From: Xanthobacter autotrophicus Py2
GTDB lineage: Bacteria; Pseudomonadota; Alphaproteobacteria; Rhizobiales; Xanthobacteraceae
NCBI GenBank assembly: GCA_000017645.1
Contig: CP000781.1
Span: 3,893,501 to 3,957,500 of the forward strand
Direction: 5' to 3'
DNA length: 64,000 bases
A program made the position numbers and the translations under genes. Shown here one piece after another: positions 55,504-64,000 of this stretch. Position 1 is the first letter of the stretch; each line of letters opens with the position of its first letter. The notes beneath the pieces were generated by a model, which ran no database searches, had not been told where the DNA came from, and was given only the letters and a program-made list of their open reading frames with translations.

Positions 55504-56454
55504 TCAGGTCAGATATTGCTCGGTGATCTCGGCGCCGAGCTTGTTGTTGTCCGAGATGAACCCGGAAATGAACTCGTGCAGGCCATGCTGGAAGATGTCG
55601 TCGATGGTGCGGTTGGTGAGCCGCGCCTGCATGGAGCGGGCGAGGCGCTGGGAGGGACCCTGCCTTCCATAGGCGCTGGCGATGTCGTCCAGATTGCGCG
55701 CCAACTGCTCGTAGCAGGCCGCCAGCGAGCGCGGCATCTGCCGGTTCAGGATCAGGAGGTCCGCTACCAGCCACGGCTTCACGCTGTCGCGATAGACCCA
55801 GTGGAAGGCGGTGAGCGCGGACACCGAGCGCAGGATGGAGGCCCACTGGAAATAGTCCAGCGGCCCGCCCACGTGCTCCTTCTCCGGCAGCAGCACGTGA
55901 TATTTCACGTCGAGGATGCGCGCGGTGTTGTCGGCGCGCTCCAGCTGGGCGCCGGACCTTGCAAACCAGTAGGCGTCGTTACGCAGCATGGTTCGGAAGG
56001 TGGCGCCGTCGAAGCGCAGCGAGGTCTCCTTCACGAAGGCCAGGAAGCGCGAAAGCTCGTCGCGGGTGAGCGCCCGGTTGGGGAAGCTCTGCAGCTCGAT
56101 CCAGGCCGAGTTGATCACGTCCCACATTTCCGAGGTGAGCGCTGTGCGCACCGAGCGCGCATTGGTGCGCGCCACCTCGAAGCAGTTGCGGATGGAGGAG
56201 GAATTCTCCGGCGAGAAGGCGAGGAAGGACACCACGTCCTCCTCCTTGGCATCCTCCAGCGGGCCGTAGCGGGCGACGAAATCGTCCTCGCAGCCGGCGG
56301 TTAGCACCGCCGAGGCCCATTCGTTGGTGGAGCCACCGTAGGTGACAGGGGTGTAGGAGAGGCGCTGGGAGACATCGAGGATGCGCGCGAGGCAATCGGC
56401 GCGTTCCACGTAGCGGGTCAGCCAGTAGAGGTTGTCGGCGGTGCGCGAAAGCAT
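55504..56454 (-). CDS. Alpha-E domain protein (DUF403)
   Basis: 316 residues, predicted all-alpha, starting MLSRTADNLYWLTRYVERAD, the clear signature of the alpha-E family, with ARILDVKYHVLLPEKEHVGG and QMPRSLAACYEQLARNL later. Biochemical function is unknown. It lies between the ATP-grasp and transglutaminase genes on the same strand (96-bp and 174-bp gaps), and the three are normally inherited together. Confidence 0.93.
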   Translation of the reverse strand: MLSRTADNLYWLTRYVERADCLARILDVSQRLSYTPVTYGGSTNEWASAVLTAGCEDDFVARYGPLEDAKEEDVVSFLAFSPENSSSIRNCFEVARTNARSVRTALTSEMWDVINSAWIELQSFPNRALTRDELSRFLAFVKETSLRFDGATFRTMLRNDAYWFARSGAQLERADNTARILDVKYHVLLPEKEHVGGPLDYFQWASILRSVSALTAFHWVYRDSVKPWLVADLLILNRQMPRSLAACYEQLARNLDDIASAYGRQGPSQRLARSMQARLTNRTIDDIFQHGLHEFISGFISDNNKLGAEITEQYLT

Positions 56455-56550
56455 GGGGAGCCCGTTGGGAAGGAGGCAAATCGAGGCGCGGGAACCCGCG
56501 CTCAGGCGTCCGAAAGGTGAAGGCCGCGGTGGGCCGCGGCCTAGAAGTGC

Positions 56551-57966
56551 TCAGGCGTCGAGAACCCAGGTGTCCTTGGTGCCGCCGCCCTGGCTGGAAT
56601 TCACCACCAGCGAACCCTCCTTCATGGCGACGCGGGTGAGGCCGCCGGGCACGATGCGCACCTTGTCCGAGCCGGAGAGGATGAAGGGCCGCAGGTCCAC
56701 GTGGCGGGGGGCGACGCCCTTTTCCACCATGGTGGGGCAGGTGGACAAAGCCAGCGTCGGCTGGGCGATGAAGTTGGCCGGGTCCGCCACCAGCTTGGCG
56801 CGGAACTTCTCGATCTGCGCCTTGTCCGAGGCCGGGCCCACCAGCATGCCGTAGCCGCCGGAGCCGTGCACTTCCTTCACCACCAGCTCGGGCAGGTGCT
56901 CCAGCACATACTTGAGGTGGTCAGGCTCGCGGCAGCGCCAGGTGGGGACGTTCGGCAGCAGGGGTTCCTCGCCGAGATAGAAGCGGATGATGTCCGGCAT
57001 GTAGGAATAGACCGCCTTGTCGTCGGCGACGCCGGTTCCCACCGCATTGGTGAGGGTGACGTTGCCGGCGTGGTAGGCGCTCATGAGGCCGGGCACGCCG
57101 AGCTGGCTGTCGCGCCGGAACATCAGGGGGTCGAGGAAGTCGTCGTCGAGGCGGCGGTAGATCACGTCCACGCGCTTGGGCCCCTCGGTGGTGCGCATGT
57201 AGACCACCGCATCCTTCACGAACAGGTCGCGGCCCTCCACCAAGTCCACGCCCAGCTTGTCGGCCAGGAACGAGTGCTCGTAATAGGCCGAGTTGTAGAT
57301 GCCGGGGGTGAGGATGGCCACGTTCGGCTCATGCCCGCCATGGGGCGCCAGCGAGCGGAGCGTGGCGAGCAGGTCGTCGCCGTATTTGTCGACCGGAGCC
57401 ACCTTGTGCAGGGAGAACAGCTCCGGGAACAGGCGGAGCATGATCTCCCGGTTCTCCAGCATGTAGGAGACGCCGGAGGGGGTGCGGGCGTTGTCCTCGA
57501 GCACGTAGAAGGTGTCGGGGTCGGTGCGCACGATGTCGATGCCGGCGATGTGCACGTAGAGATCGTGCGGCACGCGCTGGCCGTTCATCTCCGGGCGGAA
57601 CGCCGGGTTTTGGTAGACGAGGTTTTCCGGCACCACCCCGGCCTTGAGCACCTCCCGCTTGGTGTACACGTCGCGGATGTACATGTTCAGCGCCTTGACG
57701 CGCTGTTCCAGGCCCTTGGACAGGGTGGCCCACTCATCCTTGGTGATGATGCGCGGGACCATGTCGAACGGGATCAGGCGCTCCTGGGAATTCTGCTCGC
57801 CGTAGACGGCGAAGGTGATGCCGATTCGGCGGAAAATGAACTCCGCCTCCTTGCGACGGTGGTCCAGAACCTCCTGGGGAACGCTGGCGAGCCAGCGCTG
57901 CAGGGTCTCGTAGGCCGGCCTGACCGAGCCGTCGGCACTGGACATTTCATCAAACGCATGCGGCAT
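56551..57966 (-). CDS. Circularly permuted ATP-grasp type 2 protein
   Basis: 471 residues. Typical stretches are QNSQERLIPFDMVPRII, YIRDVYTKREVLKAGVVPE, VLEDNARTPSGVSYMLENRE, and a C-terminal VVKEVHGSGGYGMLVGP holding the permuted ATP-grasp lysine and glycine loop. Related proteins are proposed to form amide bonds. It is first of the three-gene set with alpha-E and transglutaminase genes. The ATG at 57966 has a GGAG site; a GTG four codons earlier is also in frame. Confidence 0.93.
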   Translation of the reverse strand: MPHAFDEMSSADGSVRPAYETLQRWLASVPQEVLDHRRKEAEFIFRRIGITFAVYGEQNSQERLIPFDMVPRIITKDEWATLSKGLEQRVKALNMYIRDVYTKREVLKAGVVPENLVYQNPAFRPEMNGQRVPHDLYVHIAGIDIVRTDPDTFYVLEDNARTPSGVSYMLENREIMLRLFPELFSLHKVAPVDKYGDDLLATLRSLAPHGGHEPNVAILTPGIYNSAYYEHSFLADKLGVDLVEGRDLFVKDAVVYMRTTEGPKRVDVIYRRLDDDFLDPLMFRRDSQLGVPGLMSAYHAGNVTLTNAVGTGVADDKAVYSYMPDIIRFYLGEEPLLPNVPTWRCREPDHLKYVLEHLPELVVKEVHGSGGYGMLVGPASDKAQIEKFRAKLVADPANFIAQPTLALSTCPTMVEKGVAPRHVDLRPFILSGSDKVRIVPGGLTRVAMKEGSLVVNSSQGGGTKDTWVLDA

Positions 57967-58135
57967 TGGAACCGTCACTCCGCGCCCCTGGAAGCTGACT
58001 TCGAGCGTACAAACATCGTGCCAAAGAAGTGCTAAAGGGGGAAGGCTCGCAAAGAGCGACGCTTACGCTTTTTAGTTGGTCATTATTTGGGCAAATGCGC
58101 CGGCACTGCTGTCGGCAGCGGCAGGGGTTTTCCAC

Positions 58136-58888
58136 ATGGGCGAGGCAGACGGCGCGCAATCGGTCACGGCGGCTCTGGTGGTCATTGGCGACGAGGTCCT
58201 CTCGGGACGGACCAAGGACAAGAACATCGGCCACATCGCCGAACGATTGACCGACGTGGGCATCGACCTGCGCGAGGTGCGCATCGTGGCCGATGTGGAG
58301 GACGACATCGTCGCGGCCATTAACGCCCTGCGGCAGCGCTTTACCTACGTCTTCACCACCGGCGGCATCGGCCCGACCCACGACGACATCACCGCCGATT
58401 CGGTGGCAAAGGCGTTCGGCGTCGGTATCGACGTGGACCCCCGCGCCCGCGCCATGCTGCTGGAATACATCGCCGAGAAGGATCTCAACGAGGCGCGCCT
58501 GCGCATGGCGCGCATCCCCGATGGCGCCAGCCTGGTGGTGAACGAGGTGTCCAGGGCGCCGGGATTCCGCATTGGCAATGTCATCGTCATGGCCGGCGTG
58601 CCGCGCATCATGCAGGCCATGCTCGAGGCGGTGCTGCCGGAGCTGGAGAAGGGGCGGCCCATGCTGTCCCGCACCATCCTGGCCGAGGCCAAGGAAGGCG
58701 ACATCGCCGCGCCCCTGCGCGCCATCGCCGAGCGGTTTCCGGCGGCGGTCATCGGTTCCTATCCCTTCCGCGACGAGGCGGACGGGCGCTTCAAGACCAA
58801 TCTGGTGGTCCGCGCCCGCGATGTCGATCTGCTCGAGGCGGCCGGGGATGCGGTGGCGCAGATGGTGGACGAGGCGGCACGGGGCTGA
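58136..58888 (+). CDS. CinA/MoaB-type molybdopterin-binding domain protein
   Basis: 250 residues: AALVVIGDEVLSGRTKDKNIG at the start, VFTTGGIGPTHDDITADSVA (the pterin-binding GGIGPT loop) and VIVMAGVPRIMQAML. It has the N-terminal CinA domain but not the C-terminal deamidase domain, like many stand-alone family members. CinA-type domains act as ADP-ribose/FAD pyrophosphatases or bind pterins; the role here is undetermined. The ATG at 58136 has an AGGGG site. Divergent from the ATP-grasp gene. Confidence 0.9.
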   Translation: MGEADGAQSVTAALVVIGDEVLSGRTKDKNIGHIAERLTDVGIDLREVRIVADVEDDIVAAINALRQRFTYVFTTGGIGPTHDDITADSVAKAFGVGIDVDPRARAMLLEYIAEKDLNEARLRMARIPDGASLVVNEVSRAPGFRIGNVIVMAGVPRIMQAMLEAVLPELEKGRPMLSRTILAEAKEGDIAAPLRAIAERFPAAVIGSYPFRDEADGRFKTNLVVRARDVDLLEAAGDAVAQMVDEAARG

Positions 58889-59294
58889 CCGGGCGGGCGC
58901 CGCACCGGATGTGGGCCGGGCCCGGGAATCAGTCAAGGCCGGCCGTGACCACCTCGCGGACCCCCCGCGGGCCGCCGAGCGTTTTGCCGGCTCATGGCTG
59001 AGGCAATCCCAAACCGAAGCGCCGGGCACTCGAATGCCGATGGCACGGACGATACCGCCTTCAGCGGTGCCACGCGGCACGAGACGCGTTGTGATCGGTG
59101 ATCAACTGCCGGCGCGCTTTGGACAGTGCGGGATCGGCATGCGGTGGCGCCGGGCGCGACCGGCCGCAGGCCACCCCGGAATCTCCGGCGATGCCATGGG
59201 GCGATCGCATGGGACGGGCCGACAGTGGTGGCTATCCGGTGGATCGATGCCGTCCGCGCGACCGGGCGGACGTATCAGGATTCCGAGGCCAAAG
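58889..59294. other. Gene-free region after the CinA-like gene
   Basis: About 400 bp of GC-rich sequence in which I see no convincing gene, RNA or repeat. The open frames running through it are extensions or antisense frames. It ends at the bidirectional terminator. Confidence 0.5.
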
Positions 59295-59330
59295 ACAAAA
59301 GAGCCGGGGGAGGTCCCCCGGCTCTTTTGT
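59295..59330. terminator. Bidirectional intrinsic terminator
   Basis: A perfect 17-bp inverted repeat, ACAAAAGAGCCGGGGGA (59295-59311) and its complement (59314-59330), with a 2-nt centre. The A-run and T-run at the two ends allow termination in both directions, serving the CinA-like gene and the minus-strand sugar transferase. Confidence 0.93.
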
Positions 59331-59358
59331 CACTCAACCATCTGACTGTGGATCAGTC

Positions 59359-60844
59359 TCAGTAGGCGTCGTTGCGGAAGACCTCGATGAAGGTCTTCAG
59401 GATAATCTTGATGTCGAGCCAGATCGACCAGTTGTTGACGTACCAGAGGTCCATCTCGATCCGCCGTTCCATGAGCGAGATCTCGGAGGTCTCGCCGCGC
59501 AGGCCGTTGGCCTGGGCCCAGCCGGTGATGCCGGGCTTCACATGGTGGCGGAAGGCGTAGCCGGCGATCAGCTTGGAATACTCGTCGTCGTGGGCCATGG
59601 CGTGGGGCCGGGGGCCAACGATGGACATGTGCCCGAACAGCACGTTCAGCACCTGCGGCAGCTCGTCGAGGCTGGTGGCGCGCAGGAAGCGGCCGACCCG
59701 GGTCACGCGCTTGTCGTTGCGCTGGGCCTGCGTCACCTTCGCGCCGTCCTCCATCACCGACATGGAGCGGAACTTGTAGATGGTGAACTCGCGCCCGCCG
59801 AAGCCGTTGCGGCGCTGGCGGAAGATCACCGGCCCCTTGCTGTCCGACTTGATGCAGATGGCGATGATGGCGAACAGCGGCAGCAGCAGCGTCATGGCAA
59901 CGCCGGACACCGCGATGTCGAGTACCCGCTTCTGAGCCAGCTCGATCCGCGAGAGGGGCGCGCGCTGCACCTCGATGGCGACCGAGGAGCCGAAATCCAC
60001 CCGCGGGGCGTCGAGCAGCTCGTGAACAGCCTCGTCGGGCAGCAGCTTGACCGGCACCGGGAGCGCCCGCAGCCGCGCCCGCACCGCGTCGAGGCGCTCC
60101 AGGCTGCTCCAGGCTGCTCCAGGGCATGGCGATAACGATTTCCTCGATCCGCTGCTGGCGGGCGAACTGGATGGCGCTCTTGAGCGTATCGAGTTCATCC
60201 GTGCTGAGCGAACCGGACGCACCGGCCGGGGCGCCAGAGAAGCTGAACCGGCGCATCTCCCGCAGGCCGAGGCGCTCGAGGATTTCGGCGGGTACCACCT
60301 GGTCGAGCTGGGACACGTCGCCGATGAGGATGGAAGGCCGGCCACGCACTGCACCGGTTTCGACCGCGCGGCGCAGCCACACGCCCATGGCCCAATGGGA
60401 CGCAGGCACCGCCACGAAGCCGAGCGCGGCGAAGATGCCGGTGGAGAGGCGCGAGGTGTCGTCGCCCACCTTGAGGCAGAAGATCACGGTCGCCACGAAC
60501 AGGATGGTGAAGGTCCAGTTCACGAACGCCGCCCGCACCTGCTCCGTGGTCCGCGCCATCTGCCAGGGCTTGTACAGCCCCCGCGACGTGGTGATGAGCA
60601 CGAAGGTCACCGCCGCGAGGATGCCGATGCCCAGCGGACGCGTGAAATCGAAGCTCGACAGGGCGCCCGTCGAGGTCTGGCTCGTGGAAATGAGGTCCAC
60701 CAGCATGCTCAGGGCGAGCATGAGGACCGCATCGCACAAGATGAAGAGGGGCGGCATGGAGGCGTAGTCGATCACAGCCCGCTGGACCGGCCCCTGCACC
60801 TCGCCGACGCGCTCGACCCGCATATTGTCCGTGGATATCGACAT
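59359..60844 (-). pseudogene. Undecaprenyl-phosphate sugar transferase of exopolysaccharide synthesis, frameshifted
   Basis: The N-terminal frame starts at ATG 60844 (AAAGG site): four or five membrane spans (PLLFILCDAVLMLAL-like, GIGILAAVTFVLITTS, WTFTILFVATVIFCL) and a CoA-binding-like domain. The catalytic C-terminal half lies in another frame, ending at 59359: [60 protein letters not shown]. The break is at an exact 10-bp duplication (60101-60120). Removing one unit restores a 491-residue protein reading MPWSSLERLDAV. As it stands, about 241 native residues run into an unrelated frame to 59330. The enzyme would start exopolysaccharide repeat-unit assembly on the inner membrane. Confidence 0.9.
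60101..60120. repeat. Exact 10-bp tandem duplication causing the frameshift
   Basis: AGGCTGCTCC occurs twice in a row (60101-60110, 60111-60120), flanked by GCTCC before and AGG after, so the repeat tract spans 2.8 units. A single unit restores the reading frame of the sugar transferase. A direct repeat of this kind can be lost or gained by slippage. Confidence 0.92.
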
Positions 60845-61603
60845 CTGGCCTTTGATCCCTCGGATTGGAGTCGCACCGAATATCAAATGATATGGTGACA
60901 ATAGCATCCCGAATGCTGCGATGCAAGCTAGTATAAAAATGCATACCTTTTGATTTAATATGTAATAAATTTGTTAAGATACCATCTTGTGGCCTGTTAT
61001 ATCGAAACATAACGTTGGAGTGTCGGTCGATTGGTTCGGAATTTGGAAGAATAGGTCAAGAACAATTGGATTTTGCGTTCATGTCATCGACCTGATTTCG
61101 CATATTGCGACGCACTTTTCCTTGATAAAGTCACGGTATCAAAGGACGGTGCTCAAGGCATGGGCAATGCTGCATTGCGACAAAATTTACCTGCTGCATA
61201 TCGCAGCACCTGCGATCTGCGACAAAATGCCAGGGAATATGTGTGGCGCGGTATGATTTACCCGCTTGCGCAGCTTGGGCATGCTGCAACACGGCAATTT
61301 AGGCGGCAAAGCAGGCGGGTCGCCTGCTCGTCGCGCATGGTGGCCGGAGAATTGTAATCCGGCTGCGGTATTAAATTACCGCGCCATTCGGCCCGTCACG
61401 CCCCGTTCCGGCTACCGGGAGTAGGCGACCTAGCCGGGTGTGCGGAGAAGGGGCCGTGCCGGATCGGCGGGCGAGACGACGGCGAGACTCGGGCTTCGCA
61501 TCAGGCCATCGACAAGGGCAGCGCGAGCCGTCTAGGAACATGCCGGGCCGGTCGTAACGGAAGCCGGGCCTGGCGCGATCCTCGGCAGCATCGGTGGCGA
61601 CTT
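60845..61603. promoter_or_regulatory. AT-rich intergenic region upstream of the sugar transferase
   Basis: About 760 bp without a credible gene, of which 60880-61260 is strikingly AT-rich for this genome. It holds a palindrome ATATCAAATGATAT (60880-60893) 36 bp from the sugar transferase start, TTGCGAC at 61105-61111 and 61175-61181, and a direct repeat TGCGACAAAAT at 61176-61186 and 61218-61228. Further on are small inverted repeats GCAGGCG/CGCCTGC (61311-61327) and GCGGTA/TACCGC (61365-61382). It probably contains the regulated promoter of the exopolysaccharide gene. The only open frames use TTG starts and look non-coding. Confidence 0.55.
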
Positions 61604-62317
61604 ATGGATAAAAGCTACAAGATCCCGCTTCTGGCCTCGCTCAAATGGTCGTTCCAGTGGGCCGTCGCGGTGGTCCTTCGGCATCAGAAGACAACCGCCG
61701 CCTATGTCGCGGCAGGTGTGGTGGCGGGGCTGCTGGCCTCGTCCGGCTTGGGCGGGCTGCTGCTGCTGGTCTACTCGCTGGCGAGCATCCCGCTGGCGCT
61801 CCTCACCCACGCCGAGGTGCTGCGCGGTCCGTCGGCCCTTGATGCCCAGACCCTGGGGCAAGGGCCGGGACGGATGGTCGGCTATCTCATCGACACCATT
61901 CTCATCGGCCTGGCGGCGGGCTTGAGCGCGCTGGTGCCGATCTTCGCCATCGCCATGCTCAGCGGGCCGGCGTCGATGGGCAGTGGAGTGGACCTGGTGC
62001 TGGCCTTCCTCGTCGTCACCGTTGTGGCGGTGGTCGCGTCCCGGCCGGCGCTGCGTCTGCCGTCGCGGGTCCTGGGCGATCCGATCTCCTGGTCGCAGGC
62101 CTGGCGGCTTGGTCAGGGCAACACGCTTGCGCTGGTCCTGGGCCCATTCCTGATCTCAGTGCCGGTCCTGATCGTCGAGCAGATCGTGCAGCTCCTGGTA
62201 CCGGAGACGCTGTCCGACGTGGTGAGCATGGTGCTGCTGCCGGCCCAGATCGTGCTCACCTGTGCCTTCCTCTCTGTTGCCTACGGCCAGCTGCGGCGGG
62301 CGAATCCGGAACTTTGA
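61604..62317 (+). CDS. Hypothetical multi-pass membrane protein
   Basis: 237 residues, almost entirely hydrophobic, with about five or six membrane spans (AAYVAAGVVAGLLASSGLGG, LLLLVYSLASIPLALL, DTILIGLAAGLSALVPIFAIAML, VDLVLAFLVVTVVAVVA, LALVLGPFLISVPVLIV, and a last one). It starts with the polar MDKSYKIPLLASLKWSF. I recognise no family with certainty; the spacing recalls uncharacterised DUF6159- or YciC-like integral membrane proteins, but that is only an impression. It faces away from the sugar transferase. Confidence 0.75.
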   Translation: MDKSYKIPLLASLKWSFQWAVAVVLRHQKTTAAYVAAGVVAGLLASSGLGGLLLLVYSLASIPLALLTHAEVLRGPSALDAQTLGQGPGRMVGYLIDTILIGLAAGLSALVPIFAIAMLSGPASMGSGVDLVLAFLVVTVVAVVASRPALRLPSRVLGDPISWSQAWRLGQGNTLALVLGPFLISVPVLIVEQIVQLLVPETLSDVVSMVLLPAQIVLTCAFLSVAYGQLRRANPEL

Positions 62318-62411
62318 GACAGGACCCGGTCGCGGGCCGAGCCCGGCGCGGAACTAAAGTCTAAGCCCTGCGGCAGATGCATGCCGCACGCCTTCGGACC
62401 GCGCTATAGGG

Positions 62412-63416
62412 ATGGAGCCGCCTTGTTCGGATCTGCCCCAGATGAATGTCCCGGCCGGAATCGGCCTGCAAATCGCCGCCACCTTCTTCTTCGCCGTCAT
62501 GTCCGCGCTCGTGCGGATGGTGGCCGACGAGGTGCCGAGTGGCGAGATCGTCTTCGCCCGCAGCTTCATCGGGCTCCTGCCCGTGGTGGTCTGGCTCGCC
62601 TGGAGCGGGCGAATGACCGGCGCCCTCGTCACCCGGCAGCCGTTCGGCCACGTGGTGCGGGGCCTCGTAGGCGTGAGCGCCATGTGGCTCAGCTTTGCCG
62701 CGCTGGCCTTCATCCCGCTGGCGGAGGCGGTGGCCTTTTCCTATGCCACGCCTCTGGTGGCGGTGGTGCTGGCGGCGGTGCTGCTGGGCGAGCGGGTGCC
62801 GGCCTATCGCTGGCTCGTTCTTGCCATTGGCATGGGTGGCATCGTGCTCATGCTGTGGCCGTCGTTTTCCCACGCCTCGGTGGGGTCGGGGCCGGGACCG
62901 CTGATCGGCGCGGGACTGGCGCTGGCCGGCGCGGTGGGGGCGGGCTTCGCCATTACCCAGGTGCGCCATCTCACCCGGACCGAGACCAGTGAGGCCATTG
63001 TCTTCTACTTCTCGCTGGTGGCTTCCGTGGCGGGCCTCGCCACGCTGCCGCTCGGCTGGGTGATGCCGGACGGGCGGGTCGCGCTCATCCTCGCCGGCAT
63101 GGGGCTGGCGGGCGGCATCGGGCAGATCTGCGTGACATCGGCCATCCGCCATGCTCCGGCGTCGGTGGTCGCACCGCTCAATTATGCCACGCTGATATGG
63201 GCCACCGTGCTCGGCATCATCCTGTTCGGGGAATGGCCGGCGCCCCTTGTGATCGCGGGCGCGATGGTGGTGATCGTGGCCGGGCTGGTCCTGATCTGGC
63301 GCGAGCGCAGGCCGGCTCCGCGGATCGTGGCGTCGCGGCCTGAACCTCCGGTCGGGGGCTGCGCTTCTGCAGACGACCCGGGGGAGGCGCCCCCCGTGCA
63401 GGACGATGCTGCGTGA
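62412..63416 (+). CDS. EamA-family (DMT superfamily) transporter
   Basis: 334 residues with ten predicted membrane spans in two EamA halves. The first half shows GIGLQIAATFFFAVMSALVR, AEAVAFSYATPLVAVVLAAV and LLGERVPAYRW; the second ends with APLNYATLIWATVLGIILFG and EWPAPLVIAGAMVVIVAGL. Family members export or import metabolites such as amino acids or S-adenosylmethionine; the substrate is not predictable. The start may be ATG 62412 or ATG 62442. The cytoplasmic tail is Pro/Asp-rich. Confidence 0.88.
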   Translation: MEPPCSDLPQMNVPAGIGLQIAATFFFAVMSALVRMVADEVPSGEIVFARSFIGLLPVVVWLAWSGRMTGALVTRQPFGHVVRGLVGVSAMWLSFAALAFIPLAEAVAFSYATPLVAVVLAAVLLGERVPAYRWLVLAIGMGGIVLMLWPSFSHASVGSGPGPLIGAGLALAGAVGAGFAITQVRHLTRTETSEAIVFYFSLVASVAGLATLPLGWVMPDGRVALILAGMGLAGGIGQICVTSAIRHAPASVVAPLNYATLIWATVLGIILFGEWPAPLVIAGAMVVIVAGLVLIWRERRPAPRIVASRPEPPVGGCASADDPGEAPPVQDDAA

Positions 63417-63441
63417 ATTGGCGGCGTAAATTGGCGGCGTG
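63416..63441. repeat. 13-bp tandem repeat after the EamA gene
   Basis: AATTGGCGGCGTA and AATTGGCGGCGTG lie back to back, starting on the last base of the EamA stop codon. No function is evident. Confidence 0.6.
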
Positions 63442-63456
63442 AGCTTCAGGCCGGTG

Positions 63457-63484
63457 AAAAAAGCGGGAGCGCGGTCAGCGCTCC
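63457..63484 (-). terminator. Terminator of the ferredoxin-NADP reductase gene
   Basis: On the minus strand, GGAGCGC / GCGCTCC forms a 7-bp stem with a 5-nt loop (63466-63484) followed, after CGC, by six T (63457-63462 as A on the plus strand). The stem overlaps the stop codon. Confidence 0.75.
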
Positions 63485-64000
63485 ACGAATGCTTTTTCGA
63501 TGACGTAGTGGCCGGGCGCCGACTGGCTGCCCTCGGCGAAGCCGCGCGATTCCAGCAGGTCCACCACATCCTTCAGCATCTGCGGGCTGCCGCAGAGCAT
63601 CAGCCGGTCCTCCTCCGGGGAGATGACAGGCAGGCCGAGATCGGCGAACAGCTTGCCGGAGGTGATGAGGTCGGTGATGCGGCCCTGATTGCGGAACGGC
63701 TCGCGGGTCACGGTGGGGTAGTAGATGAGCTTGTTGCGCACCTCGTCGCCGAGGAACTCATGGTTCGGCAGTTCCTTGGTGAGGAATTCGTCATAGGCAA
63801 GCTCGGCCACCGTGCGGGTGCCGTGGATCAGGATCACCTTCTCGAAGCGCTCATAGGCCTCCGGGTCCTTCACCACCGAGAGGAACGGGGCAAGGCCGGT
63901 GCCGGTGGAGAGGAGGTAAAGCCGCTTGCCGGGCAACAGGCTGTCCTGCACCAGGGTGCCCGTGGGCTTGCGGCCGACCAGGAGCTTGTCGCCCACCTTC
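63475..64000 (-). CDS. fpr: Ferredoxin--NADP(+) reductase (C-terminal part, cut by window edge)
   Basis: About 175 residues of the C-terminal part of an FNR; the N-terminal FAD-binding part lies beyond the window. Visible are KPTGTLVQDSLLPGKRLYLL, the NADP-binding loop STGTGLAPFLSVVKDPE, VILIHGTRTVAELAYDEFL, LMLCGSPQMLKDVVDLLE and the terminal VIEKAFVER. This is the bacterial subclass that supplies reduced ferredoxin/flavodoxin or NADPH in oxidative stress and nitrogen fixation. An intrinsic terminator follows. Confidence 0.93.
   Translation of the reverse strand, partial: KVGDKLLVGRKPTGTLVQDSLLPGKRLYLLSTGTGLAPFLSVVKDPEAYERFEKVILIHGTRTVAELAYDEFLTKELPNHEFLGDEVRNKLIYYPTVTREPFRNQGRITDLITSGKLFADLGLPVISPEEDRLMLCGSPQMLKDVVDLLESRGFAEGSQSAPGHYVIEKAFVER

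Noticed and set aside
59330..60844. A single 504-residue protein reading through the sugar transferase
   Set aside because: After about residue 241 this frame is out of phase with the conserved catalytic domain; it is open only because the DNA is GC-rich.
60987..61357. Short open frames of 89 and 94 residues in the AT-rich region
   Set aside because: Both start at TTG, lack a ribosome site, show no recognisable domain and overlap each other in different frames.

Overview
The window is high-GC alphaproteobacterial chromosome, most likely Xanthobacter or a close relative in the Xanthobacteraceae (Hyphomicrobiales). Three things point there: a complete acetone carboxylase locus (acxR, acxA, acxB, acxC) with subunits of 717, 776 and 168 residues; rhizobial-type gene orders such as degP-response regulator-kinase-glnE and aminotransferase-hom-glpX; and biosynthesis genes for tetrahydromethanopterin-type cofactors, as in methylotrophs. 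I saw no rRNA, tRNA, insertion sequence, prophage or CRISPR array. The identification rests on recognising families by eye, with no database search.

Layout. 1-652: 5' part of a class I/II aminotransferase, cut by the window edge. 1.0-6.0 kb: periplasmic M48 metalloprotease, DsbA-like oxidoreductase, aroQ, accB and accC. 6.0-10.2 kb: two small DUF proteins, an ALDH7-type dehydrogenase, an unknown small protein, an ornithine cyclodeaminase homologue and a glutathione peroxidase. 10.3-17.9 kb: acetone carboxylase with a divergent sigma-54 activator. 18.0-23.3 kb: msrQ, a glycine-rich DUF533 protein, thyA, and thiC behind a TPP riboswitch. 23.5-30.6 kb: DegP-type protease, a two-component pair and glnE. 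30.8-34.5 kb (minus): aminotransferase, hom and class II FBPase. 34.6-40.9 kb: lipoprotein, phaC, thrC, M16 protease and an acetyltransferase. 40.9-43.7 kb: acyl-CoA synthetase and class I FBPase. 43.8-52.9 kb: a C1-cofactor block (FolB-like, two ATP-grasp proteins, HisA-like, CitG-like, beta-RFAP synthase) interrupted by a large autotransporter. 52.9-58.9 kb: HIT protein, an isolated pstB, a transglutaminase/alpha-E/ATP-grasp triad and a CinA-like protein. 59.3-61.6 kb: a frameshifted exopolysaccharide sugar transferase and a long AT-rich upstream region. 61.6-64 kb: unknown membrane protein, EamA transporter and a partial ferredoxin-NADP reductase.

How it fits together. Acetone is carboxylated to acetoacetate by AcxABC, apparently under AcxR and sigma-54 control, and can feed central carbon metabolism and PHB storage (phaC). 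Two unrelated FBPases and the C1-cofactor genes fit an autotroph or methylotroph. The observations most worth checking are an exact 10-bp tandem duplication that frameshifts the sugar transferase in a reversible-looking way, a strong intrinsic terminator between acxB and acxC, and the autotransporter sitting inside the C1-cofactor block.
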